A stretch of 64,000 bases of DNA, from contig CAVPRU010000003.1 in NCBI GenBank assembly GCA_963707875.1, forward strand, positions 310,001 to 374,000. Reading direction: 5' to 3'. Positions 1 to 8,943 of this stretch are shown here, piece by piece. The notes under the pieces were generated by a model. It was given only the letters and a program-made list of their open reading frames with translations. It searched no databases and was not told the origin of the DNA. A program made the position numbers and the translations under genes. The DNA comes from SZUA-320 sp963707875. Its GTDB lineage: Bacteria; Gemmatimonadota; Gemmatimonadetes; Gemmatimonadales; GWC2-71-9. Numbering within the stretch: the stretch's first letter is position 1; every line of letters begins with the position of its first letter.

Positions 1-980
1 GGGAAACTGTCAAAATCGGGGTGGGTGGTGATCTTCTCGAGTCCGCTGCCGTCGACGTTGACCATGAAGAGGTCGAACGCCCCGCTCCGGGGGCTCTCGA
101 AATTCGATGAGAAGATGATCCGCTTGCCGTCGGGATGGAAAAACGGTGCGAAGTTGGCGCCGCCGAGCTGGGTGATCTGCCGCGCGTCGCTCCCATCGGC
201 GTTGGCCACCCACACTTCCACCCGGGCCGGACGGACCAGCCGCTGCGCCAGCAGCCCCAGGTAGTCGGCGCTGTCGGCGGCGGTCTTGGGGGAGGCGGCC
301 CGCCAGACGATCAGGGAACCGTCGGGCGAGAAGAACGCGCCGCCGTCATACCCCACCCGGTTGGTAACCCGCCGAAGGTCGGTCCCATCCACCTTCATGG
401 TGTACAACTCGATATCGCCATCCATCGTGCTGGTGAAGATGATTCGCTGTCCATCCGGGGAGACGGTCGACTCCGCGTTGTAGGCACCATTGCTGGTCAG
501 GGGCCGCAGATCCGAGCCATCCACTGCGGAGGTGTAGATCTCGAGGTGGCCCAGCGGCCAGACGTAGCCCTGAGACTGATCTGGCGGCGGCGGACAGGTG
601 GTGTCGTGGGCGAAGGTCGAACTGTAGAGGATCCTGCGGTCGTTGTCGTAGAAGTAGCCGCAGGTGGTCCGGCCCTGGCCATTGGACACTCGTCGCATAC
701 CCGAGCCGTCGATGTTCATCACATAGTGCTGGTCGCACCCCTGACCGACGACCTCCTGCCGCTGGAAGATCAGCCGCCGTCCGTCCCGGGAGAAATACGA
801 CTCCGCGTTGTTCCCGCCGAAGGTCAGCTGACGGATATTGGCCAGATGGGGTTCGCCCGCCTCCGGCTGGACGAAGACCTCCGAGGGCGCGGTGCCAGGG
901 TTCTGGTCGGCCTTCGGTGCCCCGGCGCATGCCGCACCCAGAAGACCCGCGCCCCACAGCGATCCATTCCACAGTCTCAT
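1..980 (-). CDS. TolB-like PD40 propeller lipoprotein, 3' end cut by window edge
   Basis: The protein reads leftwards from ATG at 980 and runs off the window. Its N-terminus (MRLWNGSLWGAGLLGAAC) is hydrophobic and ends in a cysteine, so it is probably a lipoprotein, although the lipobox GAAC is not canonical. The rest is a series of PD40/WD40-like beta-propeller blades of the TolB type, with repeats such as SRDGRRLIFQ, SPDGQRIIFTS, SPDGSLIVW and HPDGKRIIFSS. Between blades lie stretches of the form 'N-DGS-LR-T', typical of TolB and DPP-like propellers. Such proteins bind periplasmic partners or form the non-catalytic half of S9 peptidases. No catalytic domain is visible in the part present. 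It is followed on the same strand by nothing inside the window, and bcp lies 11 nt upstream. Confidence 0.85.
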   Translation of the reverse strand, partial: MRLWNGSLWGAGLLGAACAGAPKADQNPGTAPSEVFVQPEAGEPHLANIRQLTFGGNNAESYFSRDGRRLIFQRQEVVGQGCDQHYVMNIDGSGMRRVSNGQGRTTCGYFYDNDRRILYSSTFAHDTTCPPPPDQSQGYVWPLGHLEIYTSAVDGSDLRPLTSNGAYNAESTVSPDGQRIIFTSTMDGDIELYTMKVDGTDLRRVTNRVGYDGGAFFSPDGSLIVWRAASPKTAADSADYLGLLAQRLVRPARVEVWVANADGSDARQITQLGGANFAPFFHPDGKRIIFSSNFESPRSGAFDLFMVNVDGSGLEKITTHPDFDSF

Positions 981-991
981 GTGCGACATCC

Positions 992-1462
992 TCAACTGAT
1001 GGTCCCCAGCGCTGCCAACACTTCGGCGGCGTGACCCTTTGGTTTCACGTGCCGGAAGACCCGGGCGACCAGCCCCTCGCTGTTGATCAGGACGGTCGAG
1101 CGGAGAATCCCCTGATAGGTCCGGCCATACATGCTCTTGTCGCCCCAGGCCCCGTACGCGTCGGCCACCGCATGATCCGCATCCACCAGGAGCGCAAAGG
1201 GCAGCTTGAACTTGGTCTTGAACTGCTGGTGGGACACCACCCCGTCCGGGGAGACCCCCAGGACCACCGCGCCGGCCGCCTTGACGTCGGCCCACTGGTC
1301 CCGGAACTCACACGCCTGGGTGGTACACCCGGGAGTGTCATCCTTGGGATAGAAGTACAGCACCACCTTCCGCCCCCGGTAGTCCCGGAGCGATACCGAT
1401 GCACCCTCGTCGGTCTGCAGGGTGAAGCTCGGGGCTTTGGTCCCAGGTTCGAGCGCGGCCAT
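992..1462 (-). CDS. bcp: Thioredoxin-dependent thiol peroxidase (Bcp/PrxQ)
   Basis: This is a 156-residue peroxiredoxin of the Bcp/PrxQ group, which reduces hydrogen peroxide and organic hydroperoxides using thioredoxin. The signature DDTPGCTTQACEFRD places the peroxidatic cysteine at about residue 46. A second cysteine five residues later (C51) is in the position of the resolving cysteine of the atypical 2-Cys Bcp type. The length and full AhpC/TSA fold match the family, and there is no signal peptide, so it is cytoplasmic. It is transcribed leftwards just upstream of the PD40 lipoprotein gene, with an 11-nt gap that suggests cotranscription. The identification is secure. Confidence 0.97.
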   Translation of the reverse strand: MAALEPGTKAPSFTLQTDEGASVSLRDYRGRKVVLYFYPKDDTPGCTTQACEFRDQWADVKAAGAVVLGVSPDGVVSHQQFKTKFKLPFALLVDADHAVADAYGAWGDKSMYGRTYQGILRSTVLINSEGLVARVFRHVKPKGHAAEVLAALGTIS

Positions 1463-1556
1463 ATCCCTCCGGGGTAAGGACTTCCCTCAGCGGCGGAAAA
1501 TGGCGGGAACGCCCAGGATTGTCACCTTGGGCGACCGGAATCCGGTCGGATGCCGG

Positions 1557-4500
1557 CTAGATCGAGTCCTGGAGGACTTCCTCGGCAGGCCGGGCAGCCA
1601 TCCCGTACCGCCAGACGATCTGGAGGGTAAACCAGGCGGCCACCAGTCCGATCGCCAGACCGACGAGCCGTTCGGACCCCCAGCGCCAGGCCGGGGGCAA
1701 GCCCTTGAGAGCCGCCAGGGCCAGCGAGGCCGGGACGAGCACCCCGACCCCGATCCGTCGAATGACCCAGGCGAGGCCAGGGGTGACCACGACAGCCAGG
1801 GCGACCGCAGGCCAGGCGATCCCATCGACCCCACCGACCATCAGGCCGGCCACCGCCCCAAAGACAATGAACCAGGGGAGCCAGAGCGAAGGCCAGCGGC
1901 CACCGATCCGGTTTCCGAAACTGAAGACTACCGTCGCCAAGGCGATCCCCCAGAGCAGGCTCGGAGGTTCCGAGGTCACCTGGCCCAGCACTGGCCACCC
2001 CTGCTCAATCGCACCGACCGCCAGTCCCGGCATTCCCTGGCTGAACCAGGAAAACGTAGCCTGCAATCCAGCCATGACCGCCCCAATCCCCAACCAGGTC
2101 GCGGCGGGGTAGCGACGGGACACCTCGGTTCGAGGGAGCAGAGTACCCAGGATCATCGCCAAGGCGCCCGCGCCGAGCATCGCCCCGAACACGCCCCATC
2201 CCACCGAACTCCAGAACTGGAGCGGCCAGGGCCTGGTGGTCTGATACCCGAATGGAGTGGAGGCCCATCCATTGTAGGTCCCGATCAGGCTCGCGATGAG
2301 GAGGATGAGCCCCACCATGGCCGTGACGTGGCGATCGGACTGTCCCCTGGCGGTGCGGACCACCCCCATCCCCAGGGCGATCAGCAGGAGCAATCCGAGC
2401 GACAGGCCTGCGGCGCCGACCGGAAGCAGGGCGTACATCGAGCGACGCTGCCAATCCCGGCTCCACTCCTCCGGCACCTGGACGAACCGCCGCAGATAGG
2501 TGACTTCATCGCCCAACAGGTCGGCCGCCACCCGAATCTCACCCTCCGGCAATGAGACACTCCGGTCAGCGTAGGTGACCGTCCAATCGGTCCGCTCAGG
2601 ATGCCGGTCGGGCTCGACGCTCACCGGTTCGAGACTCCCGGCCGGCGCCCCGACCCATGCCCCAAGCGCGGAGTCGACCCGGGCGCGAACCTCTTCCTCC
2701 TCGAGCCTGGTCCCCGCCCGACCCTCGGGGAGGGTGTGGCGGACCCTATCAACGGTGCCACCCCCGATGATCTGCACCACCCACTCCTCGGCCCGGTCGG
2801 CCACATCCCCCTCGAACCGGGCAAACCGGACTCGCCATTGTGGCACCGGCAGCGCGTCGCCGAGCAGAGCGCGGAAGGTGGAATCCCCCGCCGTCTCCCA
2901 GACGAAGCGGTGCTCGGTGTCCGTCCCGTCGACGGCACTGGACAACACCTTCCACTCGGGCCCCAGATTCACCCCCTGTTGAGCGAGCGCCTCCTGGGCC
3001 AGGGTCTCCGCTTCGGTCCGGGTCGCGGTCACCGGATGCATCGGGGGGCTCCAGTCGGAGGTGACCGCCCAGGCCGCCAGACCAGCCAGCGCCATCAGCG
3101 GCAGCAGGCTGGCCGGCAATCCGGTCGGCTGGGCGGCCTGAGCCGCCCGCGCTGCTACCGGACGGGGCGGGCTGGCGCTCCACCCGGCGTTCCGGAGCGA
3201 GTCGGGGAATGACGACCAGGCCCCGGCCTGGACCCGACGCCAGAGCACGATACCCAGCGGCACCAGGCCCACCGCCACCACCATGGTCCGGTCGAACCAG
3301 ATGCCACTCGACTCGGCCACGAACACCGGCATCGCCATCAACACCAGGTCATAACCGGCATGCAGGATGATCCCGGGAAGGAGGCCATGCCGGAGATAGA
3401 CCCAGCCGAAGAGGAACGAGGGAAGGATCAGCTCCACCAGCCGGGCGTAGGCGGGCTGGGCCGGGTAGTTGGCGTGGGCAGCGGCAAAGACCAGGGCCTG
3501 GATGACGAAGGCCGTACCGATCCACAGTTTCCGCCGGCCGAACCGGTCGCCCAGCAGGGCCGCTCCGGCCAGCGGCACGGCACGGAAGAGACACTCCTCC
3601 CAGAACCCGGCCTGGAGCGCCCCCGCGACGGGAGACAGCCAGGGGAAGTACGTCGCAAAAAGATTCGGCTGGACCAGCAGGTCGGTCGGCGACCACCACC
3701 CCTCCCATTCCCGGCTCAGGCCATAGAAGGTGACCATGTAGGCCAGAAAGACGCCGATCAGCAGATAGCCCAGCAGGGTCCAGCCCAGGGTCTCCTTCGA
3801 GCTGCCCGCCTCCCTAGACCAGACCCGCCAGGTCTGCGGCCCCGATGGGAAGGCGGCCCGGGTAAGCGACTCTGCCGCGGCCGCTGAGAGACCCACCTGG
3901 AGGAACGTCGCAACCCCGGCGACCACGACGAGCGCGAGTTGAAGGAGGACAAAGACGGAGACCGGCATGGAGGTGTCGTAGCCCAGCCAGAGGAACGGCA
4001 TCCCATTGGCGACTCCAGCCATCGCGAGCAACCCGAACAAGACGCCGACCACGGCGGCGGGACGCCAGTCCAGCTGTTTCCGTCGAAGCATCACGATCAG
4101 GCCCAGCCCGAGACCGAACACCCCGTACAGCACCAGCATCGCGGCCGTGGCGCCTTCGGCGATCGCCTCGTTGCTCGACCGCATCTCGTCGTAGCTGCGC
4201 TCGAAGGCCTCGGGAACGTGAAGGAAGCGCTCGAGTTTGGTGACCTGGTCCCCGGTCACCACCACCCGAAGGCGCAGGCGACCAGCGCCCAGGGGCTGAT
4301 CCACCGCTTCATAGACAAAGGTGTGATCGACCCGCCCGTTGGGGCGGGTCTCACCGGCCGCCTCGATCGGGGTGTAGTCGGCAAGGTCCACGGCCCATTG
4401 TGCAGTGGCCGTCTGCTCGGCCAGCTGTCGGGCGGTGTCGCGTCCCAGGGCGGGGCCCGCGGCGTCCTCGGCGACCTTCTCCTCGAAGCCAAGCGGCGTC

Positions 4501-4871
4501 CCGTCAGGAGCAAACTCGACCGTCGTCTCGCCGATTTCCTCCGCCGCGAACCGGCGGACCTTCCACCGGTAGGCATGGTGGATGCCGTCCCGGACCGCCT
4601 GCTTGAAGACTTCGGCGCCGCCGCCCTCGAGCTCGATGAAGGTCTGGGCCCGAGCATCGAAGTCGAACAACACCGCCGTGCGGGCATCCGCCCCCGGACT
4701 CCACTCCCGCTCAATGGAGAGTCGCTCGGCCGCGGCGAGCGCGGCGGTCCGGTCCATCCGGAGATCGAGCGACAGGATCGAGAAGGCTCTGGGAAATTCC
4801 GCTCGGGCGTAGAACGCCCCACCCACCCCGGCCACCGCCAGGAGGAACCAGAGCAGCGACCGGCGGGTCAT
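1557..4871 (-). CDS. CPBP (Abi/CAAX-like) intramembrane protease with internal duplication
   Basis: This is a 1,104-residue multi-spanning membrane protein. Around residue 420 it carries EECLFR, the EExxxR motif of CPBP glutamic intramembrane proteases, followed by histidines in FAAAHANYP and ILHAGYDL that complete the usual metal-free active site. The N-terminal soluble region (about 30-250) is repeated after the protease domain (about 640-850). For example, ERFLHVPEAFERSYDEM matches LRRFVQVPEEWSRDWQRR, and each copy is followed by a membrane block. The second membrane block lacks EExxxR, so only the first half looks catalytic. The start ATG overlaps the upstream M14 peptidase stop as ATGA, implying translational coupling. 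Members usually cleave prenylated peptides or membrane substrates; the target here is unknown. Confidence 0.85.
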   Translation of the reverse strand: MTRRSLLWFLLAVAGVGGAFYARAEFPRAFSILSLDLRMDRTAALAAAERLSIEREWSPGADARTAVLFDFDARAQTFIELEGGGAEVFKQAVRDGIHHAYRWKVRRFAAEEIGETTVEFAPDGTPLGFEEKVAEDAAGPALGRDTARQLAEQTATAQWAVDLADYTPIEAAGETRPNGRVDHTFVYEAVDQPLGAGRLRLRVVVTGDQVTKLERFLHVPEAFERSYDEMRSSNEAIAEGATAAMLVLYGVFGLGLGLIVMLRRKQLDWRPAAVVGVLFGLLAMAGVANGMPFLWLGYDTSMPVSVFVLLQLALVVVAGVATFLQVGLSAAAAESLTRAAFPSGPQTWRVWSREAGSSKETLGWTLLGYLLIGVFLAYMVTFYGLSREWEGWWSPTDLLVQPNLFATYFPWLSPVAGALQAGFWEECLFRAVPLAGAALLGDRFGRRKLWIGTAFVIQALVFAAAHANYPAQPAYARLVELILPSFLFGWVYLRHGLLPGIILHAGYDLVLMAMPVFVAESSGIWFDRTMVVAVGLVPLGIVLWRRVQAGAWSSFPDSLRNAGWSASPPRPVAARAAQAAQPTGLPASLLPLMALAGLAAWAVTSDWSPPMHPVTATRTEAETLAQEALAQQGVNLGPEWKVLSSAVDGTDTEHRFVWETAGDSTFRALLGDALPVPQWRVRFARFEGDVADRAEEWVVQIIGGGTVDRVRHTLPEGRAGTRLEEEEVRARVDSALGAWVGAPAGSLEPVSVEPDRHPERTDWTVTYADRSVSLPEGEIRVAADLLGDEVTYLRRFVQVPEEWSRDWQRRSMYALLPVGAAGLSLGLLLLIALGMGVVRTARGQSDRHVTAMVGLILLIASLIGTYNGWASTPFGYQTTRPWPLQFWSSVGWGVFGAMLGAGALAMILGTLLPRTEVSRRYPAATWLGIGAVMAGLQATFSWFSQGMPGLAVGAIEQGWPVLGQVTSEPPSLLWGIALATVVFSFGNRIGGRWPSLWLPWFIVFGAVAGLMVGGVDGIAWPAVALAVVVTPGLAWVIRRIGVGVLVPASLALAALKGLPPAWRWGSERLVGLAIGLVAAWFTLQIVWRYGMAARPAEEVLQDSI

Positions 4872-6454
4872 GGAACCATCACGGCGGGCACGGCCACCGT
4901 TCCCCGGACCCGGAGGACCGGGAACTCCGCCCCCCGCCTGAGATCACGATCCAGCAGGTTCCAGGTCACAAAGCCATCCTCCGAAGCGGGTTCGAGCAGG
5001 TAGCCGGCGAGGACCCCCAACCGCTGTCTGGCCGGTACCAGGTACCAGCCCGCCTCGACGGTCCCGGCCCGCCGCGCCCAGCTCCCGGCCACCTCCACGG
5101 TCCGGTGCCCCTCGAACGCACCGGGCGCGGCGGTAACGGTGTCCATCCGGAACCCCTCCACCTGACCGGACCAGCCGGTTTGGAGCCGTTCAACCAGAAT
5201 GCCCTGCGCCCGGAGCCGATCCACGAGATGGGAGTGCTGCGGTGGCAACAGCCAGGCCGAAGGGATCGCCTCCCGTCGCGCCGGTTCAAAGCGGCCGAAC
5301 ACCGGCATCCGGACGGTCCGGAACTCACCCGTCCGCAGCCGCCGGGCAAAGGGACCTGCACCCTCCGAGGCGGAATGGGTTATCTCTGCGATCACGCTGT
5401 CCATGATCGGGGGCGCCAACCGCGACCGCACGGTGAGCGAATCCGGGCGGTAGGCCCGGGCCACGATCTGTTTGATGGTCGGCCCTTCTTCGGCGGTGAG
5501 CCGGAGGACCTCGAGCGCAAAGTTGTAGCTCGCTGAGACCCGGGTCCGGAAGTCGGCGTTGCTGTACGCCTCGCTGAGGATGGCCAGTCGACCCCGCATC
5601 GCGAACCAGTTGACCCCGAACCGGGGGCGCGGATCGTAGGTCTCCCAGCCCTGGGCCAGGGAGTCGGGATGCTGGTTGCGGAAGTTGCCGTACCAGTAGA
5701 CCTCCTGCCGATGGCGGCTTCGGATCCGGCTCCGGACTTCGGGGAGGAACCGGCTGGAGAGGTATTCGTTGGCGGGTGGCGAGTTGGGATTGAGCCCGGC
5801 TGCGTACGTCAGCACATAACCGTGGTAGGAGCCGTTGGTGGTATGCAGATCGACCATCAGGTCCGGATCCCAGGCGTTGAGCAGCGCCGTGGCTCCGCGG
5901 GTTTCCGGCGCTTCCTGCTTGACGTAGTCGCGGTTGAGGTCGAGCCCCTGGCCATTGGGCCGGCGACCCACGATGTCCGGTCCCGCCTGCCCGGGTCGGT
6001 TCCGGTCCGCCGGGCCGAAACTGTCGTTGCCGTCGCTGTTGTAGATCGGGACGACGATCAGGATGATCGAGTCGAGCAGCGGGCGCAGGGGGCCCAGGGT
6101 CAGGTCCCGGAGCAGCATCTGGGCTGCCTCTTTCCCCTCGACTTCCCCGCCGTGGATGTTGCCCTGGAGGTAGATGACCGGTTTGCCACTCCGATGGGCC
6201 TCACCGGGGTCCGCGACCAGGGGTCGGGAGGCCAGAACATAGGGGACTTCCCGACCCTGGGGACTGGTCGCCAGAAGTCCCCGACGGATCGGAGCCCCGG
6301 CCCGGCCCAACGAGTCGAGAAAGGCCAGGACATCGGCATGGCTCGAGGTTTCCCGGTAGCTGGAGCGCTCTGCCCTGGTGGTCTGGGCCGGGGCGGGCGC
6401 AGCGAGCATTGGAACGAGGAGGGCAACCAGACCGGTGACACCGTGACGGCGCAT
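4868..6454 (-). CDS. Secreted M14-family zinc carboxypeptidase
   Basis: This is an M14 (carboxypeptidase A-like) metallopeptidase of about 528 residues. The zinc-binding HxxE is seen in NIHGGEVEGKE (His and Glu near residues 101 and 104), and the third ligand is probably the histidine in VDLHTTNG. I chose the ATG at 6454 over an upstream one at 6493 because it gives a clean signal peptide (MRRHGVTGLVALLVPML...APAQ) and has GGAG about 8 nt before it. The protein should act outside the cytoplasmic membrane, removing C-terminal residues or hydrolysing small peptides. The region after the catalytic domain is a long C-terminal extension with no obvious motif. Its TGA overlaps the start of the CPBP protease gene, so two peptidases form one operon. 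Confidence 0.9.
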   Translation of the reverse strand: MRRHGVTGLVALLVPMLAAPAPAQTTRAERSSYRETSSHADVLAFLDSLGRAGAPIRRGLLATSPQGREVPYVLASRPLVADPGEAHRSGKPVIYLQGNIHGGEVEGKEAAQMLLRDLTLGPLRPLLDSIILIVVPIYNSDGNDSFGPADRNRPGQAGPDIVGRRPNGQGLDLNRDYVKQEAPETRGATALLNAWDPDLMVDLHTTNGSYHGYVLTYAAGLNPNSPPANEYLSSRFLPEVRSRIRSRHRQEVYWYGNFRNQHPDSLAQGWETYDPRPRFGVNWFAMRGRLAILSEAYSNADFRTRVSASYNFALEVLRLTAEEGPTIKQIVARAYRPDSLTVRSRLAPPIMDSVIAEITHSASEGAGPFARRLRTGEFRTVRMPVFGRFEPARREAIPSAWLLPPQHSHLVDRLRAQGILVERLQTGWSGQVEGFRMDTVTAAPGAFEGHRTVEVAGSWARRAGTVEAGWYLVPARQRLGVLAGYLLEPASEDGFVTWNLLDRDLRRGAEFPVLRVRGTVAVPAVMVP

Positions 6455-6531
6455 GACAGCTCCAGGTGCTCTGAATGTTGGAGTATTGGCCAATAGTACA
6501 CCGCCCGGCGGAACCCGGTTAGGTTGCGGGG

Positions 6532-6900
6532 ATGGCCCAACCGAAACTGTCGGGTGGCCAGCAGGCCCAATTGGCCTTCCTGGCCACCCTCCCGCCGAAG
6601 TTCGAACGGATCTACCGGCAAATCGAGGAGATCGCGACGCTCAAGGCGGACGACATGGTCCAGCGTGGTCTGACCCGGAACCTTGACGTCCTCCGAAACG
6701 AAGCGTCCTCCCTGACCCTGACCGGACTGGCGGACGTCTTTGGGGTCATGGCCAACGTGGCCCGCCGGGGCGGCGGGGTGCAGATGAAGGTTCGGGGGCT
6801 GCGGGAGGGGATGAACAGCTTGAAGGTGAACTACGAAGGGGCACTCCGGTCCGCGTCGATGGGCCAGAGCGCCCCTCTGGACGAACCGGGCGAAACCTAG
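6532..6900 (+). CDS. Conserved-looking hypothetical protein, 122 aa
   Basis: This is a short soluble protein with no signal peptide or membrane segment. It is mostly helical in appearance, with charged heptad-like stretches (KFERIYRQIEEIATLK) and a basic glycine-rich patch (VARRGGGVQMKVRGLREG). I do not recognise a family. It starts at an ATG divergent from the M14 peptidase gene, with a 77-nt shared upstream region. Its TAG stop sits inside CTAG, which is also the stop of the small convergent gene on the other strand. Coding is supported by GC-rich third positions and a sensible residue mix, but the function is unknown. Confidence 0.7.
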   Translation: MAQPKLSGGQQAQLAFLATLPPKFERIYRQIEEIATLKADDMVQRGLTRNLDVLRNEASSLTLTGLADVFGVMANVARRGGGVQMKVRGLREGMNSLKVNYEGALRSASMGQSAPLDEPGET

Positions 6901-7070
6901 GCGGTCGGGAAACCGTCCCCTTCCTTGAGGATCCGATCGACCACCGGGCCGGCCGTCAGCACGATCATCGCGTTGACCAGCACCCCGATCAGCAGGGTCA
7001 CAAAGGCCAAGGCACAGAGGATCGCGGCAGCGCCGACGCCCGCCAGCAGCATCCGGAGAGTTTCGAACAT
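6897..7070 (-). CDS. Small single-span membrane protein, 57 aa
   Basis: This short gene reads leftwards from ATG at 7070. The product begins MFETLRMLLAGVGAAAIL and continues as one long hydrophobic span of about 30 residues (residues 8-41), then a short charged tail VVDRILKEGDGFPTA. A good ribosome binding site (GGGAG, six bases before ATG) supports it. Its stop TAG is the reverse complement of the CTAG that ends the convergent 122-residue gene, so the two genes overlap by four bases and share a stop. I recognise no family. The reading frame, ribosome site and typical membrane-protein composition make it likely to be real. Confidence 0.65.
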   Translation of the reverse strand: MFETLRMLLAGVGAAAILCALAFVTLLIGVLVNAMIVLTAGPVVDRILKEGDGFPTA

Positions 7071-7176
7071 CTTGGACTCCCGCCCTCAGGGGCGTACAGG
7101 AAAACCAGGCCGGCCCTAAGATAGTTGACGCCGTCTGGACACCGCAATACGACCACCCACTCAGGAGGAAGTTGCC

Positions 7177-7824
7177 ATGCGTACCCTACTCACTCTCGCG
7201 GCCGTTGCCGCGCTGGCCATGCCCGCCTCGGCCCAGATGGACAAGGACCCCGACCAGGCCGTGGCCGGCGGCGGGAAGCTGCCGGCGGGCTGGAGCGCCC
7301 GAACCGACCGCGGCGCCGCGATGGACAACGTCAAATTCGAGACCATGGGGAGCGGCCTGCACGTGACCCTGGGCCCGGCCGTGATTCTCTATCGGGCCGC
7401 TGATGCGGTGACCGGCCCGTTTCACATGGTAGCCACCTTCAACCAGACCAAGGCACCGGCCCACGCCGAAGCGTACGGACTGTTCTTTGCCGGCAAGGAC
7501 CTGGCCGGCGCCGGGCAGAGCTACACGTATTTCCTGATCCGGAAAGACGGCAAGTTCCTGGTCAAGTCCAGGACCGGGGCCCAGACGGCCAATGTCACCG
7601 CTGGCTGGACCGACAGCGATGCGGTGGTCAAGGAAGACGAGACCGGCAAGCAGTCGAACAAGCTCGAAATTCTGGTCGGGAAGGACAAGGTGACCTTCTC
7701 GGTCAATGGCAAGGAAGTCCATTCGATGCCGGCGGCGGCCGGGTCCACGGCCGGCATCGCGGGGCTTCGGGTGAACCACAACCTGGACCTCCACATCGCC
7801 GGGTTCGGTGTGCACAAGATGTAG
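7177..7824 (+). CDS. Secreted protein with DUF1080/lectin-like fold
   Basis: This is a 215-residue exported protein. A signal peptide (MRTLLTLAAVAALAMPASAQ) follows a strong AGGAGG ribosome site eight bases before ATG. The mature part contains beta-strand-rich segments such as GPFHMVATFNQTK, EAYGLFFAGKDL, TYFLIRKDGKFLVKSR and NKLEILVGKDKVTFSVNGKEV. These resemble the concanavalin A-like or DUF1080 (3-keto-glycoside hydrolase-like) jelly roll. No catalytic residues can be assigned, so a carbohydrate-binding or structural role is as likely as an enzymatic one. It is convergent with potD, with no gap between the two stop codons. Confidence 0.75.
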   Translation: MRTLLTLAAVAALAMPASAQMDKDPDQAVAGGGKLPAGWSARTDRGAAMDNVKFETMGSGLHVTLGPAVILYRAADAVTGPFHMVATFNQTKAPAHAEAYGLFFAGKDLAGAGQSYTYFLIRKDGKFLVKSRTGAQTANVTAGWTDSDAVVKEDETGKQSNKLEILVGKDKVTFSVNGKEVHSMPAAAGSTAGIAGLRVNHNLDLHIAGFGVHKM

Positions 7825-8943
7825 CTAGCCGGCCTTGATCTCGGTCCAGATCCGATCCCACAGTTCGGTGGCTTCGGCCAGATCCTCCTGGTACTCGAGC
7901 AGGGCCATTTCTTCCGACGTGGGCGGCAGGACGGGGCGCTGTTGGCGTTCCAGCCCGGCCGCATTGGGCGAGCCGTAGCCGCTCACATCGGAGATCTCCG
8001 CCGCCACTTCCGGCCGCAGGATGTAATTCAGGAACTCATGGGCGGCGCGTCGATGGGGCGCGCCGCGCGGGATGACCAGCGAGTCGAGATTCACCTGACT
8101 CCCCTCCCGGGGAATCACAAACTCGAGCGCGGGTTGTTCCGCTTTGGCCTGGGCGGTGTCACCATTCCAGAGCTGGGCAATCCACACATCGCCGGTAATC
8201 AGCTGACCCTTGACCGGGGCGGAGACGTAGGACTTGACGTTGGCCTTGGCCCGGAGCGCATCGGCCTTGGCCTGGGCGAGCTGGACCGGGTCACGGGAGT
8301 TGAGGGAGTGGCCCCGGTACTTGAGCCAGCAACCGATCACGTCCCGCATGTCGTCCAGCTGGGTGAGCTTGCCCCGGTACTGCTCCTCGAAATACACCCC
8401 CCAACTGTCGGGCAGCGGCACCCTGTCGGTCCGCACCGCCAGCCCGGTCATTCCCCAGAGCCACGGCACCGTGTACCGATTCTCCGGATCGAAGTCGGAC
8501 CCGACGAACTGGGGCATCAGATTGCCCCAATTGGTCAGGAAGTTCAGATCGATCGGCACCAGGAGATCCAGGGCCCGCAGCACCATGACCGCGTTGCCGC
8601 TGGGGACGACCAGGTCATAACCGGTGGCCCCGGCCTGCAGCTTCGCGATCAGATCTTCGTTGCTCTCGTAGGTGTCATAGATGACGTGGACTCCGAACTC
8701 CCGCTGGAACCCTGCGATCGTCTCGTTACCGATGTAGTCCGACCAGTTGTAGATCCTGAGCTCCTTCTCGAGCTCCGCCGGCATGGCCGTCTCATCGGTC
8801 CGGGGCGCGGGGCGGCAGGCGGCGAGGAGGGCAGCCACCGAGCCGAGGCTGACACCGGCCGCCAAGGCCCGGTCCACGAATTCCCGGCGGGACAGCACCC
8901 CTCGACGGATGGCGTCGGCCAGCGGATGGGGAGGAGTTGTCAT
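7825..8943 (-). CDS. potD: Polyamine ABC transporter substrate-binding protein PotD
   Basis: This is a 372-residue extracytoplasmic solute-binding protein of the spermidine/putrescine type. The family pattern is clear: LRIYNWSDYIGNETIAGF near the mature N-terminus, FGVHVIYDTYESNEDLIAKL, GYDLVVPSGN and YTVPWLWGMTGLAV. The N-terminus has a twin-arginine-like SRREFVDRALAAG followed by a lipobox LAAC, so it is probably a lipoprotein, possibly Tat-exported. The start ATG overlaps the potC stop as ATGA. It is the last gene of the potABCD operon and delivers polyamine to the PotBC channel. The substrate is inferred from the family; putrescine and spermidine cannot be told apart here. Confidence 0.95.
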   Translation of the reverse strand: MTTPPHPLADAIRRGVLSRREFVDRALAAGVSLGSVAALLAACRPAPRTDETAMPAELEKELRIYNWSDYIGNETIAGFQREFGVHVIYDTYESNEDLIAKLQAGATGYDLVVPSGNAVMVLRALDLLVPIDLNFLTNWGNLMPQFVGSDFDPENRYTVPWLWGMTGLAVRTDRVPLPDSWGVYFEEQYRGKLTQLDDMRDVIGCWLKYRGHSLNSRDPVQLAQAKADALRAKANVKSYVSAPVKGQLITGDVWIAQLWNGDTAQAKAEQPALEFVIPREGSQVNLDSLVIPRGAPHRRAAHEFLNYILRPEVAAEISDVSGYGSPNAAGLERQQRPVLPPTSEEMALLEYQEDLAEATELWDRIWTEIKAG

